From Pontederia crassipes (taxonomy: Eukaryota; Streptophyta; Magnoliopsida; Commelinales; Pontederiaceae): a stretch of DNA of 64,000 nucleotides. The notes under the pieces were generated by a model. The model saw only the letters and a program-made list of their open reading frames with translations, made no database searches and was not told the origin of the DNA. Position numbers and translations under genes: made by a program. The first letter of the stretch is position 1. The number at the start of each line of letters is the position of its first letter. The DNA is taken from positions 38,015,853-38,079,852 of the forward strand of contig CM060198.1 of the NCBI GenBank assembly GCA_030549335.1, written 5' to 3'. Below are positions 10,509 through 22,496 of the stretch, piece after piece.

Positions 10509-12284
10509 TCTTTAGAACTTTAACTCTATTTCAAACCGAAGTTGAACCGTTACAATCAAAGATAACGCTCTTGGGGATTAGATTCTTAGAGTTAGGTTCA
10601 AAGCTATAAGTTATAGATACTTATTACAACCTTTGGGTGTCCTAAGAGGTGATAGAGCTTCAGAACTTTAACTCTATTTCAAACCGAAGTTGAACCGTTA
10701 CAATCAAAGATAACGCTCTTGGGGATTAGAGTCTTAGAGTTAGGTTCAAAGCTATATGTTATAGATACTTATGACATCCTTTGGGTGTCCTAAGAGGTGA
10801 TAGATCTTTAGAACTTTAACTCTATTTCAAACCGAAGTTGAACCGTTACAATCAAAGATAACGCTCTTGGGGATTAGAGTCTTAGAGTTAGGTTCAAAGC
10901 TATAAGTTATAGATACTTATTACAACCTTTGGGTGTCCTAAGAGGTGATAGAGCTTCAGAACTTTAACTCTATTTCAAACCGAAGTTGAACCGTTACAAT
11001 CAAAGATAACGCTCTTAGGGATTAGAGTCTTAGAGTTAGGTTCAAAGTTATAAGTTATAGATACTTATGACATCCTTTGGGTGTCCTAAGAGGTGATAGA
11101 TCTTTAGAACTTTAACTCTTTTTCAAACCTAAGTTGAACCGTTACAATCAAAGATAACGCTCTTGGGGATTAGAGTCTTAGAGTTAGGTTCAAAGCAATA
11201 AGTTATAGATACTTATTACAACCTTTGGGTGTCCTAAGAGGTGATAGATCTTTAGAACTTTAACTCTATTTCAAACCGAAGTTGAACCGTTACAATCAAA
11301 GATAACGCTCTTGGGGATTAGAGTCTTAGAGTTAGGTTCAAAGCTATAAGTTATAGATACTTATTACAACCTTTGGGTGTCCTAAGAGGTGATAGATCTT
11401 TAGAACTTTAACTCTATTTCAAACCGAAGTTGAACCGTTACAATCAAAGATAACGCTCTTGGGGATTAGAGTCTTAGAGTTAGGTTCAAAGCAATAAGTG
11501 ATTGATAGTTATGGCATCCTTTGGGTGTCCTTAGAGGTGATAGATCTTTAGAACTTTAACTCTATTTCAAACCGAAGTTGAACCGTTACAATCAAAGATA
11601 ACGCTCTTGGGGATTAGAGTCTTAGAGTTAGGTTCAAAGCTATAAGTTATAGATACTTATTACAACCTTTGGGTGTCCTAAGAGGTGATAGAGCTTCAGA
11701 ACTTTAACTCTATTTCAAACCGAAGTTGAACCGTTACAATCAAAGATAACGCTCTTAGGGATTAGAGTCTTAGAGTTAGGTTCAAAGTTATAAGTTATAG
11801 ATACTTATGACATCCTTTGGGTGTCCTAAGAGGTGATAGATCTTTAGAACTTTAACTCTTTTTCAAACCTAAGTTGAACCGTTACAATCAAAGATAACGC
11901 TCTTGGGGATTAGAGTCTTAGAGTTAGGTTCAAAGCAATAAGTTATAGATACTTATTACAACCTTTGGGTGTCCTAAGAGGTGATAGATCTTTAGAACTT
12001 TAACTCTATTTCAAACCGAAGTTGAACCGTTACAATCAAAGATAACGCTCTTGGGGATTAGAGTCTTAGAGTTAGGTTCAAAGCTATAAGTTATAGATAC
12101 TTATTACAACCTTTGGGTGTCCTAAGAGGTGATAGATCTTTAGAACTTTAACTCTATTTCAAACCGAAGTTGAACCGTTACAATCAAAGATAACGCTCTT
12201 GGGGATTAGAGTCTTAGAGTTAGGTTCAAAGCAATAAGTGATTGATAGTTATGACATCCTTTGGGTGTCCTTAGAGGTGATAGA
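10509..12284 (+). repeat. Copy of 5773-7400 with one extra unit
   Basis: Units 71-75 (10509-11248) match units 39-43 at 4,736 bp, sharing attagattc and ctatatgttat. Units 77-82 (11397-12284) match units 44-49 at 4,884 bp, sharing gattgatagttatgg and paired cttaggg units. Unit 76 (11249-11396), a consensus D unit, is the exact 148-bp difference. In the older-looking order a C unit is followed by D and then E. The 6365-6660 stretch has C directly followed by E, so loss of D there is more likely than gain here. Confidence 0.85.
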
Positions 12285-12432
12285 TCTTTAGAACTTTAAC
12301 TCTATTTCAAACCTAAGTTGAACCGTTACAATCAAAGATAACGCTCTTGGGGTTTAGAGTCTTAGAGTTAGGTTCAAAGCTATAAGTTATAGATACTTAT
12401 TACAACCTTTGGGTGTCCTAAGAGGTGATAGA
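12285..12432 (+). repeat. Chimeric unit 83: exact 5-unit deletion junction
   Basis: The left part has cctaag, ttgaacc and atcaaag, as in unit 50 (7401). The right part has ggtttag and ctata, as in unit 55 (8141), which itself has ttaaacc and atcgaag. The exchange therefore lies between 12335 and 12352. Compared with 7401-8288, five whole units (740 bp, types B-C-D-E plus the fused part) are missing, and both flanks continue in step. This is a clear product of unequal homologous exchange inside one unit. Confidence 0.88.
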
Positions 12433-15400
12433 GCTTCAGAACTTTAACTCTATTTCAAACCGAAGTTGAACCGTTACAATCAAAGATAACGCTCTTTGGG
12501 ATTAGAGTCTTAGAGATAGATTCAAAGCAATAAGTTATATATACTTATTACAACCTTTGGGTGTCCTAAGAGGTGATAGATCTTTAGAACTTTAACTCTA
12601 TTTCAAACCGAAGTTGAACCGTTACAATCGAAGATAACGCTCTTGGGGATTAGAGTCTTAGAGTTAGGTTCAAAGCTATAAGTTATAGATACTTATTACA
12701 ACCTTTGGGTGTCCTAAGAGGTGATAGAGCTTCAGAACTTTAACTCTATTTCAAACCGAAGTTGAACCGTTACAATCACAGATAACGCTCTTGGGGATTA
12801 GAGTCTTAGAGTTAGGTTCAAAGCTATAAGTTATAGATACTTATGACATCCTTTGGGTGTCCTAAGAGGTGATAGATCTTTAGAACTTTAACTCTATTTC
12901 AAACCTAAGTTGAACCGTTACAATCAAAGATAACGCAATTGGGGATTAGAGTCTTAGAGTTAGGTTCAAATCTATAAGTTATAGATACTTATGACATCCT
13001 TTGGGTGTCCTAAGAGGTGATAGATCTTTAGAACTTTAACTCTATTTCAAACCTAAGTTGAACCGTTACAATCAAAGATAACGCTCTTGGGGATTAGAGT
13101 CTTAGAGTTAGGTTCAAAGCAATAAGTTATAGATACTTATTACAACCTTTGGGTGTTCTAAGAGGTGATAGATCTTTAGAACTTTAACTCTATTTCAAAC
13201 CGAAGTTGAACCGTTACAATCAAAGATAACGCTCTTGGGGATTAGAGTCTTAGAGTTAGGTTCAAAGTTATAAGTTATAGATACTTATGACATCCTTTGG
13301 GTGTCCTAAGAGGTGATAGATCTTTAGAACTTTAACTCTTTTTCAAACCTAAGTTGAACCGTTACAATCAAAGATAACGCTCTTGGAGATTAGAGTCTTA
13401 GAGTTAGGTTCAAAGCAATAAGTTATAAATACTTATTACAACCTTTGGGTGTCCTAAGAGGTGATAGATCTTTAGAACTTTAACTCTATTTCAAACCGAA
13501 GTTGAACCGTTACAATCAAAGATAACGCTCTTGGGGATTAGAGTCTTAGAGTTAGGTTCAAAGCTATAAGTTATAAATACTTATTACAACCTTTGGTTGT
13601 CCTAAGAGGTGATAGAGCTTCAGAACTTTAACTCTATTTCAAACCGAAGTTGAACCGTTACAATCAAAGATAACGCTCTTGGGGATTAGAGTCTTAGAGT
13701 TAGGTTCAAAGCTATAAGTTATAGATACTTATGACATCCTTTGGGTGTCCTAAGAGGTGATAGATCTTTAGAACTTTAACTCTATTTCAAACTGAAGTTA
13801 AACCGTTACAATCAAAGATAACGCTCTTGGGGATTAGAGTCTTAGAGTTAGGTTCAAAGCTATAAGTTATAGATACTTATTACAACCTTTGGGTGTCCTA
13901 AGAGGTGATAGAGCTTCAGAACTTTAACTCTATTTCAAACCGAAGTTGAACCGTTACAATCAAAGATAACGCTCTTGGGGATTAGAGTCTTAGAGTTAGG
14001 TTCAAAGCTATAAGTTATAGATACTTATGACATCCTTTGGGTGTCATAAGAGGTGATAGATCTTTAGAACTTTAACTCTATTTCAAACCTAAGTTGCACC
14101 GTTACAATCAAAGATAACGCTCTTGGGGATTAGAGTCTTAGAGTTAGGTTCAAAGCAATAAGTTATAGATACTTATTACAACTTTTGGGTGTCCTAAGAG
14201 GTGATAGATCTTTAGAACTTTAACTCTATTTCAAACCGAAGTTGAACCGTTACAATCAAAGATAACGCTCTTGGGGATTAGAGTCTTAGAGTTAGGTTCA
14301 AAGCTATAAGTTATAGATTCTTATGACATCCTTTCGGTGTCCTAAGAGGTGATAGATCTTTAGAACTTTAACTCTATTTCAAACCTAAGTTGAACCGTTA
14401 CAATCAAAGATAACACTCTTGGGGATTAGAGTCTTAGAGTTAGGTTCAAAGCAATAAGTTATAGATACTTATTACAACCTTTGGGTGTTCTAAGAGGTGA
14501 TAGATCTTTAGAACTTTAACTCTATTTCAAACCGAAGTTGAACCGTTACAATCAAAGATAACGCTCTTGGGGATTAAAGTCTTAGAGTTAGGTTCAAAGT
14601 TATAAGTTATAGATACTTATGACATCCTTTGGGTGTCCTAAGAGGTGATAGATCTTTAGAACTTTAACTCTATTTCAAACCGAAGTTGAACCGTTACAAT
14701 CAAAGATTACGCTCTTGGGGATTAGAGTCTCAGAGTTAGGTTCAAAGCTATAAGTTATAGATACTTATTACAACCTTTGGGTGTCCTAAGAGGTGATAGA
14801 TCTTTAGAACTTTAACTCTATTTCAAACCGAAGTTGAACCGTTACAATCAAAGATAACGCTCTTGGGGATTAGAGTCTTAGAGTTAGGTTCAAAGCAATA
14901 AGTGATAGATAGTTATGACATCCTTTGGGTGTCCTTAGAGGTGATAGATCTTTAGAACTTTAACTCTATTTCAAACCGAAGTTAAACCGTTACAATCAAA
15001 GATAACGCTCTTGGGGATTAGAGTCTTAGAGTTAGGTTCAAAGCTATAAGTTATAGATACTTATTACAACCTTTGGGTGTCCTAAGAGGTGATAGAGCTT
15101 CAGAACTTTAACTCTATTTCAAACCGAAGTTGAACCGTTACAATCAAAGATAACGCTCTTGGGGATTAGAGTCTTAGAGTTAGGTTCAAAGCTATAAGTT
15201 ATAGATACTTATGACATCCTTTGGGTGTCATAAGAGGTGATAGATCTTTAGAACTTTAACTCTATTTCAAACCTAAGTTGAACCGTTACAATCAAAGATA
15301 ACGCTCTTGGGGATTAGAGTCTTAGAGTTAGGTTCAAAGCAATAAGTTATAGATACTTATTACAACCTTTGGGTGTCCTAAGAGGTGATAGATCTTTAGA

Positions 15401-16079
15401 ACTTTAACTCTATTTCAAACCAAAGTTGAACCGTTACAATCAAAGATAACGCTCTTGGGGATTAGAGTCTTAGAGTTAGGTTCAAAGCTATAAGTTATAG
15501 ATTCTTATGACATCCTTTCGGTGTCCTAAGAGGTGATAGATCTTTAGAACTTTAACTCTATTTCAAACCTAAGTTGAACCGTTACAATCAAAGATAACGC
15601 TCTTGGGGATTAGAGTCTTAGAGTTAGGTTCAAAGCAATAAGTTATAGATACTTATTACAACCTTTGGGTGTTCTAAGAGGTGATAGATCTTTAGAACTT
15701 TAACTCTATTTCAAACCGAAGTTGAACCGTTACAATCAAAGATAACGCTCTTGGGGATTAGAGTCTTAGAGTTAGATTCAAAGCTATAAGTTATGGATAC
15801 TTATTACAACCCTTGGGTGTCCTAAGAGGTGATAGATCTTTAGAACTTTAACTCTATTTCAAACCGAAGTTGAACCGTTACAATCAAAGATAACGCTCTT
15901 GGGGATTAGAGTCTTAGAGTTAGGTTCAAAGCTATAAGTTATGGATACTTATTACAACCCTTGGGTGTCCTAAGAGGTGATAGATCTTTAGAACTTTAAC
16001 TCTATTTCAAACCGAAGTTGAACCGTTACAATCAAAGATAACGCTCTTGGGGATTAGAGTCTTAGAGTTAGGTTCAAAG
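12353..16079 (+). repeat. Third copy of the 2.0-5.7 kb block (70-unit offset)
   Basis: This stretch matches 1993-5719 at an offset of 10,360 bp (70 units). Its first half also matches 8209-10064 at 4,144 bp (28 units). Shared markers include ggtttag at the left edge, atcacag at 12777, acgcaatt near 12933, gttgcacc at 14093, taacactc, attaaagtc, gattacgc, accaaag with ttcggtgtcc, and two ttatggatac units. Differences I saw are few: c12544 for a2184, ttcggtgtcc in unit 96 where unit 26 has ttgggtgtcc, gtctcagag in unit 99, and gtcttagag in unit 101 where unit 31 has gtctttgag. The left edge lies inside chimeric unit 83. The right edge lies at unit position 96 of unit 108. Confidence 0.9.
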
Positions 16080-17316
16080 TTATAAGTTATAGATACTTAT
16101 GACATCCTTTGGGTGTCCTAAAAGGTGATAGATCTTTAGAACTTTAACTCTTTTTCAAACCTAAGTTGAACCGTTACAATCAAAGATAACGCTCTTGGGG
16201 ATTAGAGTCTTAGAGTTAGGTTCAAAGCAATAAGTTATAAATACTTATTACAACCTTTGGGTGTCCTAAGAGATGATAGATCTTTAGAACTTTAACTCTA
16301 TTTCAAACCGAAGTTGAACCGTTACAATCAAAGATAACGCTCTTGGGGATTAGAGTCTTAGAGTTAGGTTCAAAGCTATAAGTTATAAATACTTATTACA
16401 ACCTTTGGGTGTCCTAAGAGGTGATAGGGCTTCAGAACTTTAACTCTATTTCAAACCGAAGTTGAACCGTTACAATCAAAGATAACGCTCTTGGGGATTA
16501 GAGTCTTAGAGTTAGGTTCAAAGCTATAAGTTATAGATACTTATTACAACCTTTGGGTGTCCTAAGAGGTGATAGAGCTTCAGAACTTTAACTCTATTTC
16601 AAACCGAAGTTGAACCGTTACAATCAAAGATAACGCTCTTGGGGATTAGAGTCTTAGAGTTAGGTTCAAAGCTATAAGTTATAAATACTTATGACATCCT
16701 TTGGGTGTCCTAAGAGGTGATAGATCTTTAGAACTTTAACTCTATTTCAAACCTAAGTTGAACCGTTACAATCAAAGATAACGCTCTTGGGGATTAGAGT
16801 CTTAGAGTTAGGTTCAAAGCTATAAGTTATAGATACTTATTACAACCTTTGGGTGTCCTAAGAGGTGATAGAGCTTCAGAACTTTAACTCTATTTCAAAC
16901 CGAAGTTGAACCGTTACAATCAAAGATAACGCTCTTTGGGATTAGAGTCTTAGAGATAGATTCAAAGCAATAAGTTATATATACTTATTACAACCTTTGG
17001 GTGTCCTAAGAGGTGATAGATCTTTAGAACTTTAACTCTATTTCAAACCGAAGTTGAACCGTTACAATCAAAGATAACGCTCTTGGGGATTAGAGTCTTA
17101 GAGTTAGGTTCAAAGTTATAAGTTATAGATACTTATGACATCCTTTGGGTGTCCTAAGAGGTGATAGATCTTTAGAACTTTAACTCTATTTCAAACCGAA
17201 GTTGAACCGTTACAATCAAAGATTACGCTCTTGGGGATTAGAGTCTTAGAGTTAGGTTCAAAGCTATAAGTTATAGATACTTATTACAACCTTTGGGTGT
17301 CCTAAGAGGTGATAGA
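15985..17316 (+). repeat. Linking stretch of nine units between large blocks
   Basis: Units 108-111 show B with cctaaaagg, C with ataaat and agatgatag, D with ataaat, then a unit whose junction reads tagggcttc. The same series occurs at units 171-174 (from 25309), 9,324 bp away. It then passes through H-type units, a T unit at 16873, a gttata unit at 17021 and a gattacgc unit at 17169. The last one is shared with 4293 and 14653. I see no gene or unique sequence here. Confidence 0.75.
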
Positions 17317-20300
17317 TCTTTAGAACTTTAACTCTATTTCAAACCGAAGTTGAACCGTTACAATCAAAGATAACGCTCTTGGGGATTAGAGTCTTGGAGT
17401 TAGGTTCAAAGCAATAAGTGATAGATAGTTATGACATCCTTTGGGTGTCCTTAGAGGTGATAGATCTTTAGAACTTTAACTCTATTTCAAACCGAAGTTA
17501 AACCGTTACCATCAAAGATAACGCTCTTGGGGATTAGAGTCTTAGAGTTAGGTTCAAAGCTATAAGTTATAGATACTTATTACAACCTTTGGGTGTCCTA
17601 AGAGGTGATAGAGCTTCAGAACTTTAACTCTATTTCAAACCGAAGTTGAACCGTTACAATCAAAGATAACGCTCTTGGGGATTAGAGTCTTAGAGTTAGG
17701 TTCAAAGCTATAAGTTATAGATACTTATGACATCCTTTGGGTGTCATAAGAGGTGATAGATCTTTAGAACTTTAACTCTATTTCAAACCTAAGTTGAACC
17801 GTTACAATCAAAGATAACGCTCTTGGGGATTAGAGTCTTAGAGTTAGGTTCAAAGCAATAAGTTATAGATACTTATTACAACCTTTGGGTGTCCTAAGAG
17901 GTGATAGATCTTTAGAACTTTAACTTTATTTCAAACCAAAGTTGAACCGTTACAATCAAAGATAACGCTCTTGGGGATTAGAGTCTTAGAGTTAGGTTCA
18001 AAGCTATAAGTTATAGATTCTTATGACATCCTTTCGGTGTCCTAAGAGGTGATAGATCTTTAGAACTTTAACTCTATTTCAAACCTAAGTTGAACCGTTA
18101 CAATCAAAGATAATGCTCTTGGGGATTAGAGTCTTAGAGTTAGGTTCAAAGCAATAAGTTATAGATACTTATTACAACCTTTGGGTGTTCTAAGAGGTGA
18201 TAGATCTTTAGAACTTTAACTCTATTTCAAACCGAAGTTGAACCGTTACAATCAAAGATAACGCTCTTGGGGATTAGAGTCTTAGAGTTAGATTCAAAGC
18301 TATAAGTTATGGATACTTATTACAACCCTTGGGTGTCCTAAGAGGTGATAGATCTTTAGAACTTTAACTCTATTTCAAACCGAAGTTGAACCGTTACAAT
18401 CAAAGATAACGCTCTTGGGGATTAGAGTCTTAGAGTTAGGTTCAAAGCTATAAGTTATGGATACTTATTACAACCCTTGGGTGTCCTAAGAGGTGATAGA
18501 TCTTTAGAACTTTAACTCTATTTCAAACCGAAGTTGAACCGTTACAATCAAAGATAACGCTCTTGGGGATTAGAGTCTTAGAGTTAGGTTCAAAGCAATA
18601 AGTTATAGATACTTATTACAACCTTTGGGTGTCCTAAGAGGTGATAGATCTTTAGAACTTTAACTCTATTTCAAACCGAAGTTGAACCGTTACAATCAAA
18701 GATAACGCTCTTGGGGATTAGAGTCTTAGAGTTAGGTTCAAAGCTATAAGTTATAGATACTTATTACAACCTTTGGGTGTCCTAAGAGGTGATAGAGCTT
18801 CAGAACTTTAACTCTATTTCAAACCGAAGTTGAACTGTTACAATCAAAGATAACGCTCTTGGGGATTAGAGTCTTAGAGTTAGGTTCAAAGCTATAAGTT
18901 ATAGATACTTATGACATCCTTTGGGTGTCCTAAGAGGTGATAGATCTTTAGAACTTTAACTCTATTTCAAACCTAAGTTGAACCGTTACAATCAAAGATA
19001 ACGCTCTTGGGGATTAGAGTCTTAGAGTTAGGTTCAAAGCTATAAGTTATAGATACTTATTACAACCTTTGGGTGTCCTAAGAGGTGATAGAGCTTCAGA
19101 ACTTTAACTCTATTTCAAACCGAAGTTGAACCGTTACAATCAAAGATAACGCTCTTTGGGATTAGAGTCTTAGAGATAGATTCAAAGCTATAAGTTATAG
19201 ATACTTCTTACAACCTTTGGGTGTCCTAAGAGGTGATAGATCTTTAGAACTTTAACTCTATTTCAAACCGAAGTTGAACCGTTACAATCAAAGATAACGC
19301 TCTTGGGGATTAGAGTCTTAGAGTTAGGTTCAAAGCTATAAGTTATAGATACTTATTACAACCTTTGGGTGTCCTAAGAGGTGATAGAGCTTCAGAACTT
19401 TAACTCTATTTCAAACCAAAGTTGAACTGTTACAATCAAAGATAACGCTCTTGGGGATTAGAGTCTTAGAGTTAGGTTCAAAGCTATAAGTTATAGATAC
19501 TTATGACATCCTTTGGGTGTCCTAAGAGGTGATAGATCTTTAGAACTTTAACTCTATTTCAAACCTAAGTTGAACCGTTACAATCAAAGATAACGCTCTT
19601 GGGGATTAGAGTCTTAGAGTTAGGTTCAAAGCTATAAGTTATAGATACTTATTACAACCTTTGGGTGTCCTAAGAGGTGATAGAGCTTCAGAACTTTAAC
19701 TCTATTTCAAACCGAAGTTGAACCGTTACAATCAAAGATAACGCCCTTTGGGATTAGAGTCTTAGAGATAGATTCAAAGCAATAAGTTATATATACTTAT
19801 TACAACCTTTGGGTGTCCTAAGAGGTGATAGATCTTTAGAACTTTAACTCTATTTCAAACCGAAGTTGAACCGTTACAATCAAAGATAACGCTCTTGGGG
19901 ATTAGAGTCTTAGAGTTAGGTTCAAAGCTATAAGTTATAGATACTTATTACAACCTTTGGGTGTCCTAAGAGGTGATAGAGCTTCAGAACTTTAACTCTA
20001 TTTCAAACCGAAGTTGAACTGTTACAATCAAAGATAACGCTCTTGGGGATTAGAGTCTTAGAGTTAGGTTCAAAGCTATAAGTTATAGATACTTATGACA
20101 TCCTTTGGGTGTCCTAAGAGGTGATAGATCTTTAGAACTTTAACTCTATTTCAAACCTAAGTTGAACCGTTACAATCAAAGATAACGCTCTTGGGGATTA
20201 GAGTCTTAGAGTTAGGTTCAAAGCTATAAGTTATAGATACTTATTACAACCTTTGGGTGTCCTAAGAGGTGATAGAGCTTCAGAACTTTAACTCTATTTC

Positions 20301-21016
20301 AAACCGAAGTTGAACCGTTACAATCAAAGATAACGCTCTTTGGGATTAGAGTCTTAGAGATAGATTCAAAGCAATAAGTTATATATACTTATTACAACCT
20401 TTGGGTGTCCTAAGAGGTGATAGATCTTTAGAACTTTAACTCTATTTCAAACCGAAGTTGAACCGTTACAATCAAAGATAACGCTCTTGGGGATTAGAGT
20501 CTTAGAGTTAGGTTCAAAGCTATAAGTTATAGATACTTATTACAACCTTTGGGTGTCCTAAGAGGTGATAGAGCTTCAGAACTTTAACTCTATTTCAAAC
20601 CGAAGTTGAACCGTTACAATCAAAGATAACGCTCTTGGGGATTAGAGACTTAGAGTTAGGTTGAAAGCTATAAGTTATAGATACTTCTTACAACCTTTGG
20701 GTGTCCTAAGAGGTGATAGATCTTTAGAACTTTAACTCTAATTCAAACCGAAGTTGAACCGTTACAATCAAAGATAACGCTCTTGGGGATTAGAGTCTTA
20801 GAGTTAGGTTCAAAGCTATAAGTTATAGATACTTATGACATCCTTTGGGTGTCCTAAGAGGTGATAGATCTTTAGAACTTTAACTCTATTTCAAACCGAA
20901 GTTGAACCGTTACAATCAAAGATAACGCTCTTGGGGATTAGAGTCTTAGAGTTAGGTTCAAAGTTATAAGTTATAGATACTTATGACATCCTTTGGGTGT
21001 CCTAAGAGGTGATAGA
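17317..21016 (+). repeat. 25-unit tandem duplication, left copy
   Basis: The stretch matches 21017-24716 with a constant 3,700-bp offset. Shared rare markers are gtcttggag (17391 and 21091), ttaaaccgttacc (17499 and 21199), taactttatt with accaaag (17921 and 21621), taatgctc, two ttatggatac units, gacttag with gttgaaag (near 20643 and 24343), and ctaattc (near 20738 and 24438). The copies are directly adjacent, so this is a true tandem duplication of a 25-unit block. Only scattered single-base differences were seen, for example gttagaatc at about 21503. Confidence 0.93.
18797..20572 (+). repeat. Local 4-unit (592-bp) higher-order repeat, three copies
   Basis: The order is: gcttc unit with gaactgtt and tgacatcc; tcttt unit with cctaag and ttacaacc; gcttc T-type unit (ctttggg, gatagattc); tcttt consensus unit. 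It repeats at 18797, 19389 and 19981 in steps of exactly 592 bp. Small differences mark each copy: acttcttac in the first T unit, accaaag at 19389, cgccctttggg in the second T unit. The alternating gcttc/tcttt starts make it a dimer-of-dimers pattern. Confidence 0.88.
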
Positions 21017-21164
21017 TCTTTAGAACTTTAACTCTTTTTCAAACCGAAGTTAAACCGTTACCATCAAAGATAACGCTCTTGGGGATTAGAGTCTTGGAGT
21101 TAGGTTCAAAGCAATAAGTGATAGATAGTTATGACATCCTTTGGGTGTCCTTAGAGGTGATAGA
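21017..21164 (+). repeat. Mosaic junction unit 142 with two switches
   Basis: Three sources are visible in one unit. The ctcttttt start (position 20 = t, at 21036) is that of a C unit, as expected after the B unit before it. The ccgaagttaaaccgttacc part is that of the G-like units at 17465 and 21165. The gtcttggag and gtgatagatagtt part is that of unit 117 (17317). The switches lie between 21037 and 21046, and between 21062 and 21095. A single crossover would give one switch. Two within 60 bp suggest an added conversion patch. Confidence 0.8.
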
Positions 21165-22496
21165 TCTTTAGAACTTTAACTCTATTTCAAACCGAAGTTA
21201 AACCGTTACCATCAAAGATAACGCTCTTGGGGATTAGAGTCTTAGAGTTAGGTTCAAAGCTATAAGTTATAGATACTTATTACAACCTTTGGGTGTCCTA
21301 AGAGGTGATAGAGCTTCAGAACTTTAACTCTATTTCAAACCGAAGTTGAACCGTTACAATCAAAGATAACGCTCTTGGGGATTAGAGTCTTAGAGTTAGG
21401 TTCAAAGCTATAAGTTATAGATACTTATGACATCCTTTGGGTGTCATAAGAGGTGATAGATCTTTAGAACTTTAACTCTATTTCAAACCTAAGTTGAACC
21501 GTTAGAATCAAAGATAACGCTCTTGGGGATTAGAGTCTTAGAGTTAGGTTCAAAGCAATAAGTTATAGATACTTATTACAACCTTTGGGTGTCCTAAGAG
21601 GTGATAGATCTTTAGAACTTTAACTTTATTTCAAACCAAAGTTGAACCGTTACAATCAAAGATAACGCTCTTGGGGATTAGAGTCTTAGAGTTAGGTTCA
21701 AAGCTATAAGTTATAGATTCTTATGACATCCTTTCGGTGTCCTAAGAGGTGATAGATCTTTAGAACTTTAACTCTATTTCAAACCTAAGTTGAACCGTTA
21801 CAATCAAAGATAATGCTCTTGGGGATTAGAGTCTTAGAGTTAGGTTCAAAGCAATAAGTTATAGATACTTATTACAACCTTTGGGTGTTCTAAGAGGTGA
21901 TAGATCTTTAGAACTTTAACTCTATTTCAAACCGAAGTTGAACCGTTACAATCAAAGATAACGCTCTTGGGGATTAGAGTCTTAGAGTTAGATTCAAAGC
22001 TATAAGTTATGGATACTTATTACAACCCTTGGGTGTCCTAAGAGGTGATAGATCTTTAGAACTTTAACTCTATTTCAAACCGAAGTTGAACCGTTACAAT
22101 CAAAGATAACGCTCTTGGGGATTAGAGTCTTAGAGTTAGGTTCAAAGCTATAAGTTATGGATACTTATTACAACCCTTGGGTGTCCTAAGAGGTGATAGA
22201 TCTTTAGAACTTTAACTCTATTTCAAACCGAAGTTGAACCGTTACAATCAAAGATAACGCTCTTGGGGATTAGAGTCTTAGAGTTAGGTTCAAAGCAATA
22301 AGTTATAGATACTTATTACAACCTTTGGGTGTCCTAAGAGGTGATAGATCTTTAGAACTTTAACTCTATTTCAAACCGAAGTTGAACCGTTACAATCAAA
22401 GATAACGCTCTTGGGGATTAGAGTCTTAGAGTTAGGTTCAAAGCTATAAGTTATAGATACTTATTACAACCTTTGGGTGTCCTAAGAGGTGATAGA

